Below are positions 22,645 through 36,058 of a stretch of DNA of 64,000 nt, piece after piece. The position numbers and the translations under genes were made by a program. The notes under the pieces were generated by a model that saw only the letters and a program-made list of their open reading frames with translations, was not told where the DNA came from and made no database searches. The DNA is taken from contig JAEMBT020000009.1 in the NCBI GenBank assembly GCA_018873245.2, positions 8,449,288 to 8,513,287 of the forward strand, read 5' to 3'. Numbering within the stretch: the stretch's first letter is position 1; each line of letters opens with the position of its first letter. This DNA is from Archegozetes longisetosus. Lineage: Eukaryota; Arthropoda; Arachnida; Sarcoptiformes; Trhypochthoniidae.

Positions 22645-25587
22645 CGTCGACTTGGTTCTAGAAAGTTTCAAATCGAAAATTTTTTTAAATCGAGTTAAGA
22701 AAATATTCTTATACTATTTGATGAGACAAACATTCTCTCAAATCCATTCATTAAAAAAAGTTATAGTTATCTCACAATTCTTAGTGAAATATAGTTCTAT
22801 AAATTTTAAGACTGAAAATTTAGATCTAGAAAGTTCTAAATCTATCTTAAGAGCTTTACTATGAAATCTAGCGTTATATTTGACTTTCAAATCAATAGAA
22901 CATTAAAAAAATTCAAATCTCATTCAATTTAAGTTAAAATAAATAACTTCATTATAAAATTTATTTAATTATAGGCCAAAATAGTGTTAAAAATATATTA
23001 GACATCTCGTTACTTAATTAGTGGTTATGCGTATTTATTAATAGAGTGAAATGTGAGCATTTTTTTGTTCAATTGTCGAATTGAAGCAATAAATTGAAAT
23101 AAAATTTTAATTAATCATTGTTCCGTATTATTTAAATATTTAAATCGAAAATAAATTTAAATATTATCGAAAGTCTTCATAAATTAGTAATTTTTGGGCA
23201 ATTAACTTGAAAAGTTCGATATAAGTAGAAAAATAGAATAAATTGAATCAATTCTTATATTGTGCCATAAATTGGAATAATTTTCGAAACTTGAATTCTA
23301 TAATGTTCTAAATCTGAAGAAATGAATAGCCAAAATACTGATATTTATGATTACGAAACAAATACAATTTTAAACGCGAAGTAAGTAAAATTTTGGCTAT
23401 TTTTATATGAATTTATCATAATTATAAATTACAATAAAACTTGCAGTACGAACAAAGGGACTAGAAAAAGAAAAAGAAATGAGAAGCTTTGGCGCAAAAA
23501 TGTAAGAATAAATAAGTATCAAAGAGAACTTCAACATGAAAATACTGCTGGAAAATTAGTTAGAGCTAGAACTCTGCAAATGACTTGTGATGAAAATTGC
23601 TTTTTCAAATATAGTGCGAAAATTTCCAACATTGAACAAAAACAATTGATTAAATCTTATTATGATTCAGATTTCTCAGGTAAGAGAAATTTTATTATTC
23701 GAACTGTTGAGAAATCGATCAAAAAAACTGAATTGAGTGATAATTCTAGAAGAAACTATGCCTTCAAATATAATTTTTTATTGGAAATGATAAAATGAGA
23801 GTTTGTAAGAAGTTTTATTTGGCAACTCTCGACATTAGTCAAACTGTTATTTATAATGCTCATAAAAATAAAGATTTGATGACAGAAATACCTTTTCCTT
23901 CTAAATCTTGAAAAAATATTAAGAAATTCATATCAAATGAGGCAAAATTTTTAGTGAGAGATCATATTCGTTCGTTTCCAACAGTTGAATCTCATTATCG
24001 TAGAAAAGAAACTTCAAAATCATATTTTGAATCAACTTTGAATTTGAATTTGAATTTGACTAAAATGTATGAATTGTATGTTGAAAAGTGCTTAAATAGT
24101 AACCCTCCTGTCAATCGAGTGAAGTTAACATTTTATAGACACATATTCAACACAGAATTCAATATCGAGTTTGTGAAACCAAAGAATGACAGATGTGACA
24201 TACGCGAAAAAAGTAGAATTAATCCAAATGATATTAATATTCAGGATCACATTAATATCAAGAATTCTATCAGAGCTGACCGAAATATTGATAGGGAAAA
24301 TAAAGATCAATTAACAGTTTGTTTTGATCTTGAAAAGTTATAACTTGCCCGAAAAGTTTTGTAAATAATTTATATTACAAGAGAAAAATTAATATTTATA
24401 ATTTGACGGCTCATGAATCCTTATCTAAAGTTGGCTATTGTGCGATATGGGACGAATCTTTGTGTGGACGTACAGCTAATGATTCGCTAGTGCTCTCATA
24501 TCAATACTCAAGAAAATTATTGAAAATTATCGAAATTTCAGCTCAATTATCATTTGGTGTGATAGTTGTATTTGTCAAAATAAAAATCCAATTATGACAT
24601 TAGCGTTGGCACAATTCATTCAAACAAATGATAGAATTTCAGAAATCGTGATAAAATATTCAGCGCCTGGACATGGATGTATTCAGGAAGTCGATAACAT
24701 TCATAGTCTTATTGAAAAAAATTTGAGAGTAGCGGAATATTGTTCAATTTCAAGTATACTACGATTGTTAAGTAAAGCCAACCGAAAAAAAACCTTATAT
24801 TGTATTTGAAATGAAACGTGAAAATCTTAAAGACTATCAATCATGCTCAAAATTATTCAATTACAAAACAATCCCATTCACTCGAATCTTTTAATTACGC
24901 TTAAGTCGAAATCATTTTGAAGTTGAATATAAAACGAATCTCAACGAAAACTTCACTAAAGTCAATATCAGAAACTATGAGCGTAGTTCTCGAAATATCA
25001 CTAATTCAAATAATATCAATTTGCCGACTCCTAAACTAAATCAGAGAAGAGTCGAGATCTCTACTGAGAAGAAAAATGATATCAAATCAATGATTCCATG
25101 GTGTCCTGCAGCCAATAAATGCTATTTAGAAAATTTCAGCAAATAATCGTATACTTATCGAAACTAGATTATAATAATTCGTCAATTAGTTATGTAATTC
25201 AGTTAATCTTTTGTTCAAGAAAATTTGTTAAAATTTAGTTAAATAATTATTTTTTTGTCTTAAATAAAAGTTTCCTTCATAATAGTTTGATTTTAAAGGT
25301 TTTTATTTAATTTTTCTACATTTAGAACTTTCTAAATCTAAATTGTTAGCTCGATTTCAATGCTCGATAGTTCTAAATCAAAAATCGTGTGCACAGAAAT
25401 AAAGGAAAGAGATGATTTAGCACCGATTCAAATAATTATTTTAAAGTACCGAACATTTGAAGTTAAATAATATATTCACCTGAAAATTTCATGATTGCTG
25501 TTAGTCTACATGAGGTCCTAAACTTTGAGCTTGTTTTTCTCTTAATATAAGTTTTTCTATTTAGAACTTTCTAGAACCAAGTCGACG
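22645..25587 (+). mobile_element. Sola-like DNA transposon 1, nested in the hAT
   Basis: CGTCGACTTGGTTCTAGAA at 22645 and its complement ending at 25587 are the terminal repeats, with ATAT on both sides (22641-22644, 25588-25591) as a likely 4-bp target duplication. AGAAAGTTCTAAAT words recur inside both ends (22840, 25320, 25565). The coding part (23322-25146) is related in motif order to the intact transposase at 52848-54698. A 4-bp duplication suits the Sola superfamily, but that assignment is tentative. The terminal repeats differ from those of element 2, so it is another family. Confidence 0.75.
23322..25146 (+). pseudogene. Decayed transposase of Sola-like element 1
   Basis: Exon 1 (23322-23378, ATG start) joins by a 68-base GT-AG intron to an ORF from 23447. 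Recognisable blocks: KGTRKRKRNEKLWRKN near the N-terminus, FPTVESHYRRKETSKSYFES (~23965), HIFNTEFNIEFVKPKNDRCD (~24143), QLTVCFDLEKL with the first acidic residue (~24310), CQNKNPIMTLALAQF (~24580) after the second, and SAPGHGCIQEVDNIHSLIEK (~24660) with the third. Several stops and frame changes separate them (for example after FLLEMIK at 23797 and after DLEKL at 24342), so this copy is dead. Confidence 0.7.
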
Positions 25588-25963
25588 ATATTTAAATGTT
25601 TGTTATAAGAGGTCATAAAAGGTTATTAAATTGAAATGAGCGCGAATCACACTAATTCACGACTAATAAGACATACTTTATTGTACATATTTTTACATAT
25701 ATTAGAGTTTTTCATACATACATGCATATCCTTGTTTTTGCATTTCCATACATAAAATAGACAAATTAGCATTTTTTCGCATTTTTTTGGTTCCTATTAT
25801 TTTATTTACTCATACGTTTATTATACTTTTAAATATACCCCTTTATGCGACACATCTTTTGTGTGCTTAAATTACGACATATGAGTCGCAAATTTTCTTA
25901 TTTCTTTATTTGTTGTGAAATTTTTTTCTTTTGGTGTGATTATATCAATTATATAATGTCAAA

Positions 25964-27440
25964 ATGCCAAAAATCGGAAAAGAGTCTCAATCTGCGAAAT
26001 TAAAAAGATTTGTGAAACTATTTGGAAGCGATAATTTCAAAACTGATGGAAGTGTTTTGTGGTGCAATTATTGTCAAAAAAATATTGCGGCCAATCAAAA
26101 ATTTCAAGTACAACAACACGTCGATACTGCATCTCACAATCACAATTTAACTAAATTTAAGGATAAAAAAGACACAGCAATTAATAACTTTAGTTTCGAC
26201 AGTAGCTAAATCTGATTTTAACAAAGAATTATGTGAAGCATTAGTAAGCGCCGACATTCCATTCTAAAAGTTGAATAACCACAAGTTCAAAAATTTCCTT
26301 AAAAAGTATGTGTATCGTGATATTCCTGATCAATTAACAATTAGAAGATGTCTTCCCAAAGTATTCAATGAAAAAGTCAATGATATGCGTAATGAAATTG
26401 GAGATAATTGTATTTGGATATCTATCGACGAAACGTGCGATTCTATGGAAAGAAGTATTGCGAATGTAATTATTGGTACGTTATTAAAAGACGAAGCTGG
26501 AAAGACATATTTGTTTAATTGCGCTGAATTGGATAAAGTAAATCACTCAACTATTGCTCAGTTATTTAATGAAACATTACAACTACTTTGGCCGAATGGG
26601 ATCAAGTATGCAAATGTGTTACTCTTCGTAACAGACGCTGCTCCTTATATGGTTAAGGCTGCGAAAAGTTTACAAGTTATGTTCAATAAAATGATCCATA
26701 TAACGTGTTTAGCACATGCTTTTCACAGTCTTGCAGAAACTGTTCGCATGAATTACAATGATATTGATGGCATTATTTCAAATGTAAAGAAAATTTTTAT
26801 AAAATCTTCGATCAGAATTGAAAAGTTTAAAGAATTATTTCATGATTTAAAATTACCTACAAAACCAGTGCTTACTCGTTGGTGCACATGGCTTGAAGCG
26901 GCACTATATTACGCCGAGCACTTTCAGAAAATCAAACAAGTTGTCGACAGCTTTGATTGTGACGATGGAGCATCAATTAAATCAGCCCAACATTATATTT
27001 CAAAACCAACAATTGAATATGAATTGGCATATGTTTCGGCGAATTTTAATTGTATCCCAAAATTATTAACGAAATTGGAGACAAAAAAATATGCCACTTT
27101 TTGAGGCATATAAAATAGTTGATGAGTTATCTGAAACTATAAAGTTATCTCATGGAAAAGTTGCGAAAATAATGCAAAATAAATTAAGTGACCTGCTACT
27201 CAAGAATAAAGGCTTTCAATCAATTTGTGATATCGCAAAAATACTTAATAAAGAAGAAATTTAAAGGAATGAATCAATTAACAAGTCATCAGTTCAAGAT
27301 ATTGCATGTTTTAAGTTTGCACCAGTAACTTCGTGTGACGTTGAACGGAGTTTTTCTCATTATAAGTCAATTCTGACAGATAAACGTCAAAGCTTTACTT
27401 TTAACAATCTTAAGATGACATTTATAACCCATTGTAATTA
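25964..27440 (+). pseudogene. hAT transposase, recently broken
   Basis: ATG at 25964 starts a zinc-finger region (VLWCNYCQKNIAANQ, then QQHVDTASHNHNL). After a frame change near 26190 and one stop near 26263, a long ORF to 27104 holds the catalytic core: WISIDETCDS, LLFVTDAAPYMVKAAK, CLAHAFHSLAETVR, and LTRWCTWLEAALYY. A further frame change near 27095 and a stop near 27263 precede the C-terminal dimerisation block FAPVTSCDVERSFSHYKSIL (~27320). Only about four lesions are visible, so it is young next to the hAT at 1-1283, and the two are not closely alike. Confidence 0.82.
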
Positions 27441-27802
27441 ATTTTATGACGTCAAATTGAATCATTTTCGTACATACTCGTGTCCATATTAAAAGGTTTT
27501 ATCATCCATATTTACATAAATATTTTCAATTTTTTGCATACATACTTGAATAGCTTTACTTATGACTGACATAATCTGATCTAAAACTATTTAATTTATA
27601 AGACTCTCGATCGTTATCTTTAGTCTAAAAAAGTGATGTTATGCTTGTCATGCACTTTCAATTTCAAACGTGTGATGATTTCTTTTTTTCCTTTTTGATA
27701 ATAAAATATATAAATCACTGGGTTAATTGCATAGAAATTAAGTTGGCGAAAAAATTTAAAATAAGTCAATACTTAACTTTTATAATTTAAATTAGGTATT
27801 GC

Positions 27803-27810
27803 TATAAAAA
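27803..27810 (+). promoter_or_regulatory. TATA box of NRF copy C
   Basis: TATAAAAA 108 bases before the ATG at 27911, as in copy B. The hAT insertion ends about 245 bases upstream of it, so the core promoter is untouched. Confidence 0.55.
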
Positions 27811-28342
27811 TTCAAATCTGTGAATCTTCAGAACTATATTCGACCATAAATTCATTCGAATTTAATCAAGATCGAGAGAATTTAAGAAGTAACATTTTAT
27901 TCAGTAAAATATGAATTTAAGTTATCGTTTTGTGACTTTGTTACTATTATGTTCAACAATTAATTTAAGTAACTGTTTAAAATGGGACAGTTTAATAAAT
28001 GCTACAAAATCATTTCAAGAAAACTTTTTGGAAAAAAGTACTGTCAAAATAATTCAAGTAAGAAATAATATCATATTTTTATTTTAATTAATCATATTTC
28101 TTGTGACCTGTCAACACAAAACCTTTCAAAATAGTTAATAAAAGTTAATTAATTTTGACTGAAATTTACTAAATTTATGCTATGAGTTAAACCAATAGCT
28201 GAGTACTTATGAAATATACAGTAAAACATGAAACAATTATGAATAAATGCAATACCGAAAAGAAGCAAGACTTTTAAAAATAATATTTTCAATTAATTTT
28301 TGTTGATTCCATGCACCCTAACACAAACTAAAATGTCTAAAG

Positions 28343-29146
28343 TAGGGATGCCAAGTCTAGCTTTGAGACAAAGTCTCCAGTCTCCAGCTCAGGCATAAAG
28401 CTAGGCATTGAAACATCTAGCTTTTAGAATATCAAATTTGTTTTTATAAAAGTGTTCAACGTTATCCAACAAACAAGGAATAATACGTATTTATTGTTTG
28501 TGAAACCCATATCCCAAAAGGAGCTAAAGTGCATTAATCTTTTGAAATATTCTTGGAGCCACAGTTTATCTTTCAAAGATTTGCATTATACTGAAGTCCA
28601 ATCATTTTAAATAAAGTTTCTATTAAGTGATTTTATTCGAGTTTAATTCGTATCTAAAATGTTAATTAAAAACATCTAAATGGCGGAAATATTTTTGTGA
28701 GTTTGATGATAATTGGCTATATGTTGGCTCAAGAAGATTGACAAACATAATGCTGAAAGTCTTTTTATGTAAAGGTTCTTTCTAAACAAATGACTATGGA
28801 AAACTTTCTTTTAAGTAACATTGAAAAACTGCTAAACATGTTCAAAACATTTAAAATTTATAAAGCAGTATACGCTTAGAAAGTTTTGTTCTTACAAAAA
28901 AATCTGGACATGAAATAGTAACAATTGCTAAAGTTGTATATTTTTAAAGATCGTAAACTATATCGAATGTGCAATATCTGAGAAAAATATGATTTTTTGA
29001 AATAATATTTCAAATTATGTAAATAATAAACAAAAGTAAAATGTCACATTTCATGTAAAATACCTCCCTTTGGTATTTGGCCAAAGGTTTCGAAAAATTA
29101 TAATTACTCCCTTTAATTTTTTCTCGCACAAGACTTAGCATCCCCA
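28343..29146. mobile_element. hAT-type MITE in intron 1 of copy C
   Basis: Copy of the 12980-13779 element at the same site, with the same GTCTAAAG duplication (28335-28342, 29147-29154). Confidence 0.88.
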
Positions 29147-29996
29147 GTCTAAAGCTTGAATTTTTATTCAGGTTATTGCGTATGCATAAAATAAGTAATT
29201 AGTTTCTGGAATTGCTTTACATACTTTAATTTATGGCATTGGAACTTATTCATTATCGATAGTTTGAGATAATAGACCATTAGCTGAATTGAAAATTTTG
29301 AAAAAACTTAAATATCATCGAGATTTTCAATAAATGAGGCAGCATTACAATAGACTCTTTTGTACTCTTTTAAGAAATTTAGATCACGAAAGGATTTATA
29401 AAAAATTTAAATATTAATATTCGATACCAGTTATAAATTTGTTTACCATCAAAATTCTTGTCAAAAGTTTTGTCGCCAAAAATATTAGAATTTATAAATA
29501 AGATATCACTAGACAAGAGCTTCTAATCTCATAAACGTAATGATTAATGAATTTTCTCTTTAAGGCATTCAATAATACTTAATCCCTTTAGATATATCAA
29601 ATTTTCATAAGCGTACTTCTTTCAGTAAATATTTCAAATGAACGAGTAGTCTAGCAAAACACTGTTAAAAATATTTTCCAGAACTGTTGAAAATTTTTTG
29701 AAAATTATAGGAAATATAATTTTAACGCTTCTTTCAAGAAATGATATGGAGTTTCGTTTAGTTTTTGCTTTTAAGACATGAACATAACTTTTCGAAGAAC
29801 AGCTTAGTGTTTAAGATTATGAATATAAACGTATTAAAGGCGCTTAAATTCAAAGGGAATCTCAATTATTAAAAGCTTACAACTAGTCCTACTTTTGATT
29901 TCCTCATTAAACCTTTGGCTTGGCTTTGGCCCAGACCCGTATGAGAGTTAATACTAAAAATCATTTGTATATTATACAAGTCATTTGTATTATATT

Positions 29997-30444
29997 TAGT
30001 GCGACAAAACTTTATGAGTAAAACCTGTATTTTTGAAGATTTTCCTTCAAAATTCCTATGCAAACCTGTACATAATTTTAGTCCGCCCTGTACTTTGACC
30101 TGTACAATAGAAACATTTACAAAATATTTTATTTAGTATTTATAATTTATTTTCCATGTTATAAACAGATTTTACAAAATTAAAAATGTCTTATCTTTAA
30201 TATATTCTTCGAATTCTTCACAACTTCTACTTAAATGTAGTGCTTTTGCTACAGTTTTCACTGTTTACTAGAATTTTTAGTTATTTTCTATAATATCTAA
30301 TATAACTTTTAAAAATTGAATAGTTTTCCTTCTGATACTAATTTCTGTACACGAGTATGTACAGGTTATACTCTTACCTGTACTCTGTATTGGCTGTCCG
30401 ATTCCTGTACAAAACAGGTCAACCTGTACGTTTATGTCCTGCTA
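29997..30444. mobile_element. hAT-type MITE with CTGTAC arrays, copy C intron 1
   Basis: Copy of the 14631-15272 element, missing about 195 internal bases. Flanks are ATTATATT and AATATATT, one base different on the right. Confidence 0.8.
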
Positions 30445-33400
30445 AATATATTGCATTTTTAAGGATAAATCAATCATTTATAGACATGTTAAAGTCAATA
30501 ATTTTATAACTTTAAAAGAATTGACGTGATCATAAAATTGATTTCCTATTGCGGTTATAACATTGTTTCATTTTTTTAATATTAGATTTTATTTGAGAAC
30601 AATAAAACTTGATTTTCTACTGTAACAGTTCTTCAATTAAGTGCTTTCAAATTAAATTCATCTGTTCATAAGTTAAAGCATGTACTTTCTTAACCTTGTA
30701 ATTGTTGTCTCAAAACATTTTCACAATAACACTTACCAAACACTTATCTCTATATTTTACCATTAATTAAGAGTTGAATGATTCAGTCAAATCATAGCTT
30801 TTGGTATTTAAGTCTTGAACGTAAGGCTCGGATTAAAAATAATATTCATATGTAATGTCTTTACAAAAATGTTACCCTTCAAAAAATAAATATGATACCA
30901 ATTTTTTGCGATTTTATTGTATAGAAATTTATCCATTTGTCATATTTCACAATTATTTCATAATATTTTTCAATATTCTATTCATTAGTACTCATTATGA
31001 ATACACTATTAAATAAGATTTTCCGCTCTTTCTAACTTCATAGTCTTTAATATATCAAAAAACTATATTTAAATTTTAGTTATTCTATGAAATACAATTC
31101 ATATTTATTTCATTTCACAACAATTTAGTGCTTAAAAAATATTTAGAATTTATGTGAAACTTTTTCAAATTTTAACTTTCTTTGCTCGAATCAATTGAAG
31201 GCATTAATTGAATCAAAGAATACTTCTGAAGAATGTGAAACAAGTATTCACGGAACCCTCAGTGCGTTCGACAACTTAGAAGACTGGGCTTTAGAATTAA
31301 TCAATTCGTGGGGAAAATTTCCACCATCAGGTCTTTTTAGTGGATCTCTTAATGATTTTGGTGATTACGACCAATGTATGTCTATATTACCAAATCAAAT
31401 GATTGGAGAATCTCAATACTGTTTAATTGAAATATCGGTTCCGGTACCTAAACCTATGAAATATCATCAAAATTTTTATCACGAAGTCGATGTTTTACCT
31501 GATTTTGTCAATAAGAGTGGAAACAATATTTTTGCTAAGTTTTCAAGAGATGCATCTTTTTCTATTGGTATGGAATTAAACTTGGAATTTGTACACCAAA
31601 CAAATGTACCAAAACTGACATTGAATCTTTGGCACAAAATGGTTAAGTATTTATATTCGAAATTCAATAATTTATTGATTACCAAAAATTTGAATTAGTT
31701 TCTGTTACATTCCTTTTGATTGTACACTATAATTTTTTAAATTTGAGTTTCAATTTTAGCCTAAAATTGAGTAGAATTATCTTTAGTAATGATACCTTAA
31801 ATTTACTCCTCATCAATTATTTAACCTTACAAAAGTAAGTTTTGTATATCATTTCATTCAAAATTTATAAAAATTCACCAATTTTAAAGTTACAAGTAGA
31901 ATTATAATAGTTTAGATCTTCAAATTGGGTCAGTTTGCATTTAGGCTACTTTGACTGTTGTTATTTTGAAAATTTTAATCTTAATTTGTCCACGAATTTT
32001 ATTCAAATTTATATTTATTTCGTGTCCACTTTTTAAGAGCAAAATAACGACAGCCATGACAGACAACTACGTATTAAATTAATACATAACTCAAACTCAA
32101 TTAGGTCTGAAAGCATCTGGTCTTACTGTCAGAAGTATTGAATGTGAACATAAGAGTCGTGTGACACTCAATTTCATCCAAATAATAGCGATGTGAGTAC
32201 AACAATTTTTATGAAATTTCAAAATAATTAATATTTGAATCATGAGAATTTTCTAAAATTTCATTAGACTATTTTTTATGGTATTCCTGTTCGCGTCAAT
32301 TTTCGCTACATTTTATGAACAATTTTCAAATTCAAAAAGTAATTATTTGAAATCAACTTTTGTACTGAATCATATCTGAGTTATCTTTTATACAGGAAAT
32401 TCTACTTTAGGCAGAATATTCGAAGCTTTTTCATTAAGGAATAACATTAATAAACTGATGTCAACTAAATGCGATAGAAATATATCATGTATAGATGGTT
32501 TGAGAGTTTTGACAATGATTTGGGTCATTTCGGGTCATACTATGGAATGGACTGATTGGGCTAACTACAGTAATACATGAAATAATTATAAAATTTCAAA
32601 AATGTTTTATATATCAAATTTTCTTTATAAGGAAATTTATTTCGAATTAAAGATGTACTGAGTTCACCTGAAAGACAAATTCTTTTTAAAAGTCACTATA
32701 GTGTCGAAAGTTTTTCTTCATTAGGTAAGTATTTTTTATTATCTAAGATTTTGAATCTCTAATAATAGAAATTTCTGATGTAAAATGTTTAAAAAAATTT
32801 CTTCAAAAGTGGTTTATTAACAATTTATATAACTTTGCAATATACAAATGGAAAATATGAGAATTTCAATTGGATTGGATTTTTGATATCTCGTTTCATA
32901 CGTCTTATGCCACAATTGGCAATATTCATGTTGATGACTACATTGATACCTGTTTTTGGTTCGGGTCCCATTTGGAATAAACACATTGGAGCTCAAGTTA
33001 ACATTTGTTATGATAATTGGTGGCAAAATATTCTATGTCTACAAAATTTCATTGATGCCAATAATATGGTAAAAATCTAATTAATAAGACTTTAATCTTA
33101 AGTAATTTGCTTTGAAATATGTTTTCTTACGCTTAAAGTAAATCTTTAATAAATATTAGACGAGGTAATAATTGAGATTTTCAGAACAATTTCAATTTTA
33201 AGTTTAGATTCCCAGATTTAAAACTTTCATCAACTTTTATTATATATAATATGAAAATTTTCTCTACTTTTGTGAATTAAACCGTCAAATATAATATAAA
33301 ATAAAGTCTTAATAGCTTTTAGTTTAAAGTTTTGTAATGTCACATATTAGTATTTTTATATATATAAATGATAGATAAAATACAAGAAATTAGTATTACT

Positions 33401-33594
33401 ATCAGTTTAACTATATAGCCTATTAGTTAAGATTCAGTAACTATAACGTAAAAATTCTATTTACTGAAAGAATTGAAAATTTTTGCGAAAACGGTTGTAA
33501 TACAATAAGAATAGGATTTGCTTGAAGAAATTCATCATATTTTAGGTTTAAAGAATTAATTTATCACATATTTCAATTGCATAGTTATTGAACA

Positions 33595-33678
33595 CTTTAG
33601 CCCGTTTATAGCGAACATGTCGGTACAGCCGAAAGTACATTATAAGCGGGAATTTACTATAAGAGAGTTCACTGTAAA
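33595..33678. repeat. Short pogo-like hairpin before exon 8 (copy C)
   Basis: Copy C version of the 7558-7648 hairpin, identical by eye to copy B. Confidence 0.4.
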
Positions 33679-35345
33679 CTTTTATTTATATTGAATAGTG
33701 TGGAATACATTTGTGGTACATTGCAACTGATATGCAATTTCATTGGGTCTCATTATTAGTTGTCATTGCATTATTGGCTCAAAGAAAACTGGGTTTAATC
33801 ATCAATACAGTTATTGTGATAGCATTTATTCTTTTATCATCAATCTTAATATTCGTGAATGACTTTCCTCCGGCGATGATAATTACTACAAGAAGGTAAT
33901 CTTAGATGAAATTAAACAATTAAGTCTGATTCTAATTCCGTGTTTAGTGATATTACACAGGATGGCAGGATATACTCTCCATTAATTACAGAGTTCTACT
34001 GGAAGCCGTGGTCTCACGGATCAGTTTATTTCATGGGACTTGCCTTTGGATACTTTGTTCGTAACATCCAACCGAAAGCTTTGTCTAATGTAACGTTATA
34101 TTTCAGCTGTTAAACATAATGTTCTTTGATTTTTCAATTTTTGATTACAAGTTTCATATCTTGTTTCAATAACAAACAGAATTTTATAATTATAATAGAT
34201 TCTCACAAGGCCAGTACCAAAGTATTTTTCCAATGAAATGCTAAATCAGCATTTTTAAATCAAATATTTTCAAAATCTATAAATATATTACCGTATACTC
34301 AGAATTCATTTGATACTCATCTGACACTCAAGAGATAGTAGAGCGACAATTGTGTATTCAAAGAAAGCCATGAGAATAACACTCTCACACCTAATAATAT
34401 TTCGTCCTGTGAATAATATCCTCGAGTGTCAGCTCAACAATTATATTATTGGCACTCAAAGATTCACTCAACTGACTACGTGGCGATAGCTTTATTTAAA
34501 CATACTCTTCGATTTGGTGTGATTAAATATCAAACTAAATTGTTTCATACAAATATTTAGTTGAATTTAGCTTTAATGTAATGCTCGAACAACTGATCAG
34601 ATATGAGACATTTCTTTTCGAATTGATAACAGATTCAGTTGGAATTAGTCTCACTTGCATCAAATTAAATAGACTTTTAGATAAACTGTAAAAATCTTTC
34701 TAAATCATTGAAATTTCCCAACAGAGAACAAAGACTTTGATTTGGATTCTGCTAGCTATTGGTTGCATAACATTAACCTACGATAGTCAATATTGGGCTT
34801 ATGGACAACCTTATAATCGATGGATTTCTGCATTTCTCTATCCACTCACTAAAGTAATTTGGACCACAATCATAGCAACAGTTATCTGGATGTGTATACA
34901 GGAAACGGAGGATTTATTGATAGATTTCTTTCAAGCAAAGCATTAATACCTTTATCTCGATTGACATATTCTGTATTCTTAACACATGTATGGATTATAT
35001 GGATATTTTGGGGCTCAAGAAGAGATTCAGTAGATATGAATAATTTGACGATTTTATGTGCATTTTGTGGAATTTTATTCTTATCTTATGTAGTGGGAAC
35101 TATTTTTTCATTACTTTTTGAGTCTCCATTTTTTGTATTACAAAAATATTTGAAAAATTATTTTTTCAGAAATGATGACATCAAAAATACTTATAAATTA
35201 CCAATAGAACTTGATGAAACACAAAGACCACTCAAGAATTAGTTTCAAATAATTTACTTGATTTCAGAGTACAGTCACTTTCGGTTCATAGAATTTCTTC
35301 GTATTAACTAATTTTAGTTTGAAAGCTATAATTTTAATAAAAATG

Positions 35346-35769
35346 TTTAAACTTTATATTAGATGTGAGCGAAACAAGAAATTTAAAAAATTTAACTATG
35401 TGCAACTATTTATTGCGTATACTAAATTAAACTATAACTATTCTAAATAGTATAGTTTGAACTGTACTAAACTATATTTACCTATAAATATGTTTATTTT
35501 GTCGAAGTGCTTTATAAAACTGTTATAGATCATATTAAAACTTAATTAACAATTTGATCTTATAAAAAGTAATTTATCGACGCTTTCAAGATCAAATTGA
35601 GATCTTCCATCTGTTAAGGTAAGTTCCGCATAATTAAAGTTACTTTCACTCGAGTGGTTTGTATCGAGAACTAAGAGCGTTTTTGCTATAATTGAAAGTC
35701 GTGAACATTTTTGTCGATTTTCTTGCTAAAACTTTATAGGATTATCAATCCGAACATAGAAATTGAGGT
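35346..35769. other. Junction between NRF array and secreted-protein cluster
   Basis: No gene seen. A short AT palindrome (AAACTATAACTATTCTAAAT, then AGTATAGTTT, ~35427-35460) lies here. Similarity to the NRF 3' flanks ends at about 35345. Confidence 0.4.
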
Positions 35770-36010
35770 AACACTTTTTTGGTACCCAATCTAGTGAAAC
35801 ACTAAATGCAAAATAATAAAAACTAGAAACTAAGTTTTATTGATAACTTTTATTAAGATCATTTTAGCTTAAAACTAATAGATTTTGTGTCAAATTATAA
35901 TTAATTTGGTCATTATTCAAGTATAAGAAACACTTGCTTTAGTCACAAAACAGTTGATATCCAACAAGTATATAAAGAGTCAGAGTTCTATCAGTTCATT
36001 GCAGAATCAG
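35770..36010 (+). promoter_or_regulatory. Relic promoter of the secreted-protein family, plus strand
   Basis: ACACTTTTTGGTACCCAATC through ACACTTGCTTTAGTCACAAA and GTATATAAAGAGTCAGAGTT matches the upstream region of the intact genes (for example 44745-44800) and, in inverted orientation, the region at 37725-37860. No gene of this family follows on the plus strand, so it is an orphan promoter facing the broken copy tail to tail. Confidence 0.65.
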
Positions 36011-36058
36011 AAAGCATTCAATAATAAAATACTTTATTATTGAATACTTTTCTGATTT
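36000..36058. repeat. Near-perfect hairpin
   Basis: AATCAGAAAGCATTCAATAA, a loop of a few bases, then TTATTGAATACTTTTCTGATT. The stem is about 24 bp. It lies right at the start site expected for the orphan promoter, perhaps where an inverted copy was joined. Confidence 0.6.

Larger units (their letters stand above)
22623..27558 (+). mobile_element. hAT transposon carrying a nested element
   Basis: Ends TAAGGCTATTCA (22623) and TGAATAGCTTTA (to 27558) form 12-bp inverted repeats with one mismatch, flanked by the exact 8-bp duplication CTTATGAC (22615-22622 and 27559-27566). Copy B's unbroken site reads GCTTATGACTGACATAATC, which confirms the insertion. Without the 2.9-kb insert at 22645-25587 the element would be about 2.0 kb. 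Its transposase lies at 25964-27440. It separates copy C's promoter from ~800 bp of its older 5' flank. Confidence 0.9.
27911..35242 (+). pseudogene. NRF-6-like acyltransferase, copy C (three 1-nt losses)
   Basis: Same ten-exon plan as copy B: 27911-28057, 31201-31641, 32105-32192, 32268-32338, 32396-32569, 32632-32724, 32810-33068, 33699-33895, 33948-34089, 34725-35242. All splice sites are kept (the exon 3 donor is even the consensus GTGAGT). Exons 2, 6 and 10 are each one base shorter than in A: one T missing from T runs in exon 2 and exon 6, and one T in ATGTGTATTACAGG of exon 10. Each changes frame, so the sequence as given cannot make the protein. Exon 10 differs from A and B at several residues (YWAYGQ, SKALIPLSRL, LSYVVGTIF). 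Intron 9 is ~210 bases shorter. Either a young pseudogene or a functional gene with assembly indels. Confidence 0.82.
21824..35345 (+). repeat. Tandem duplication unit C (NRF-6-like gene copy C)
   Basis: 5' flank 21824-22614 continues at 27567 after a 4.9-kb transposon insertion. Promoter, exon 1, intron 1 with two shared MITEs and exons 2-9 are almost identical to unit B. Exon 10 and its 3' flank differ from both A and B, and similarity stops near 35345. Confidence 0.85.

Noticed and set aside
22652-22864. 70-codon plus-strand ORF at the start of Sola-like element 1
   Set aside because: It runs through the terminal repeat and AT-rich leader, with no similarity to the transposase.
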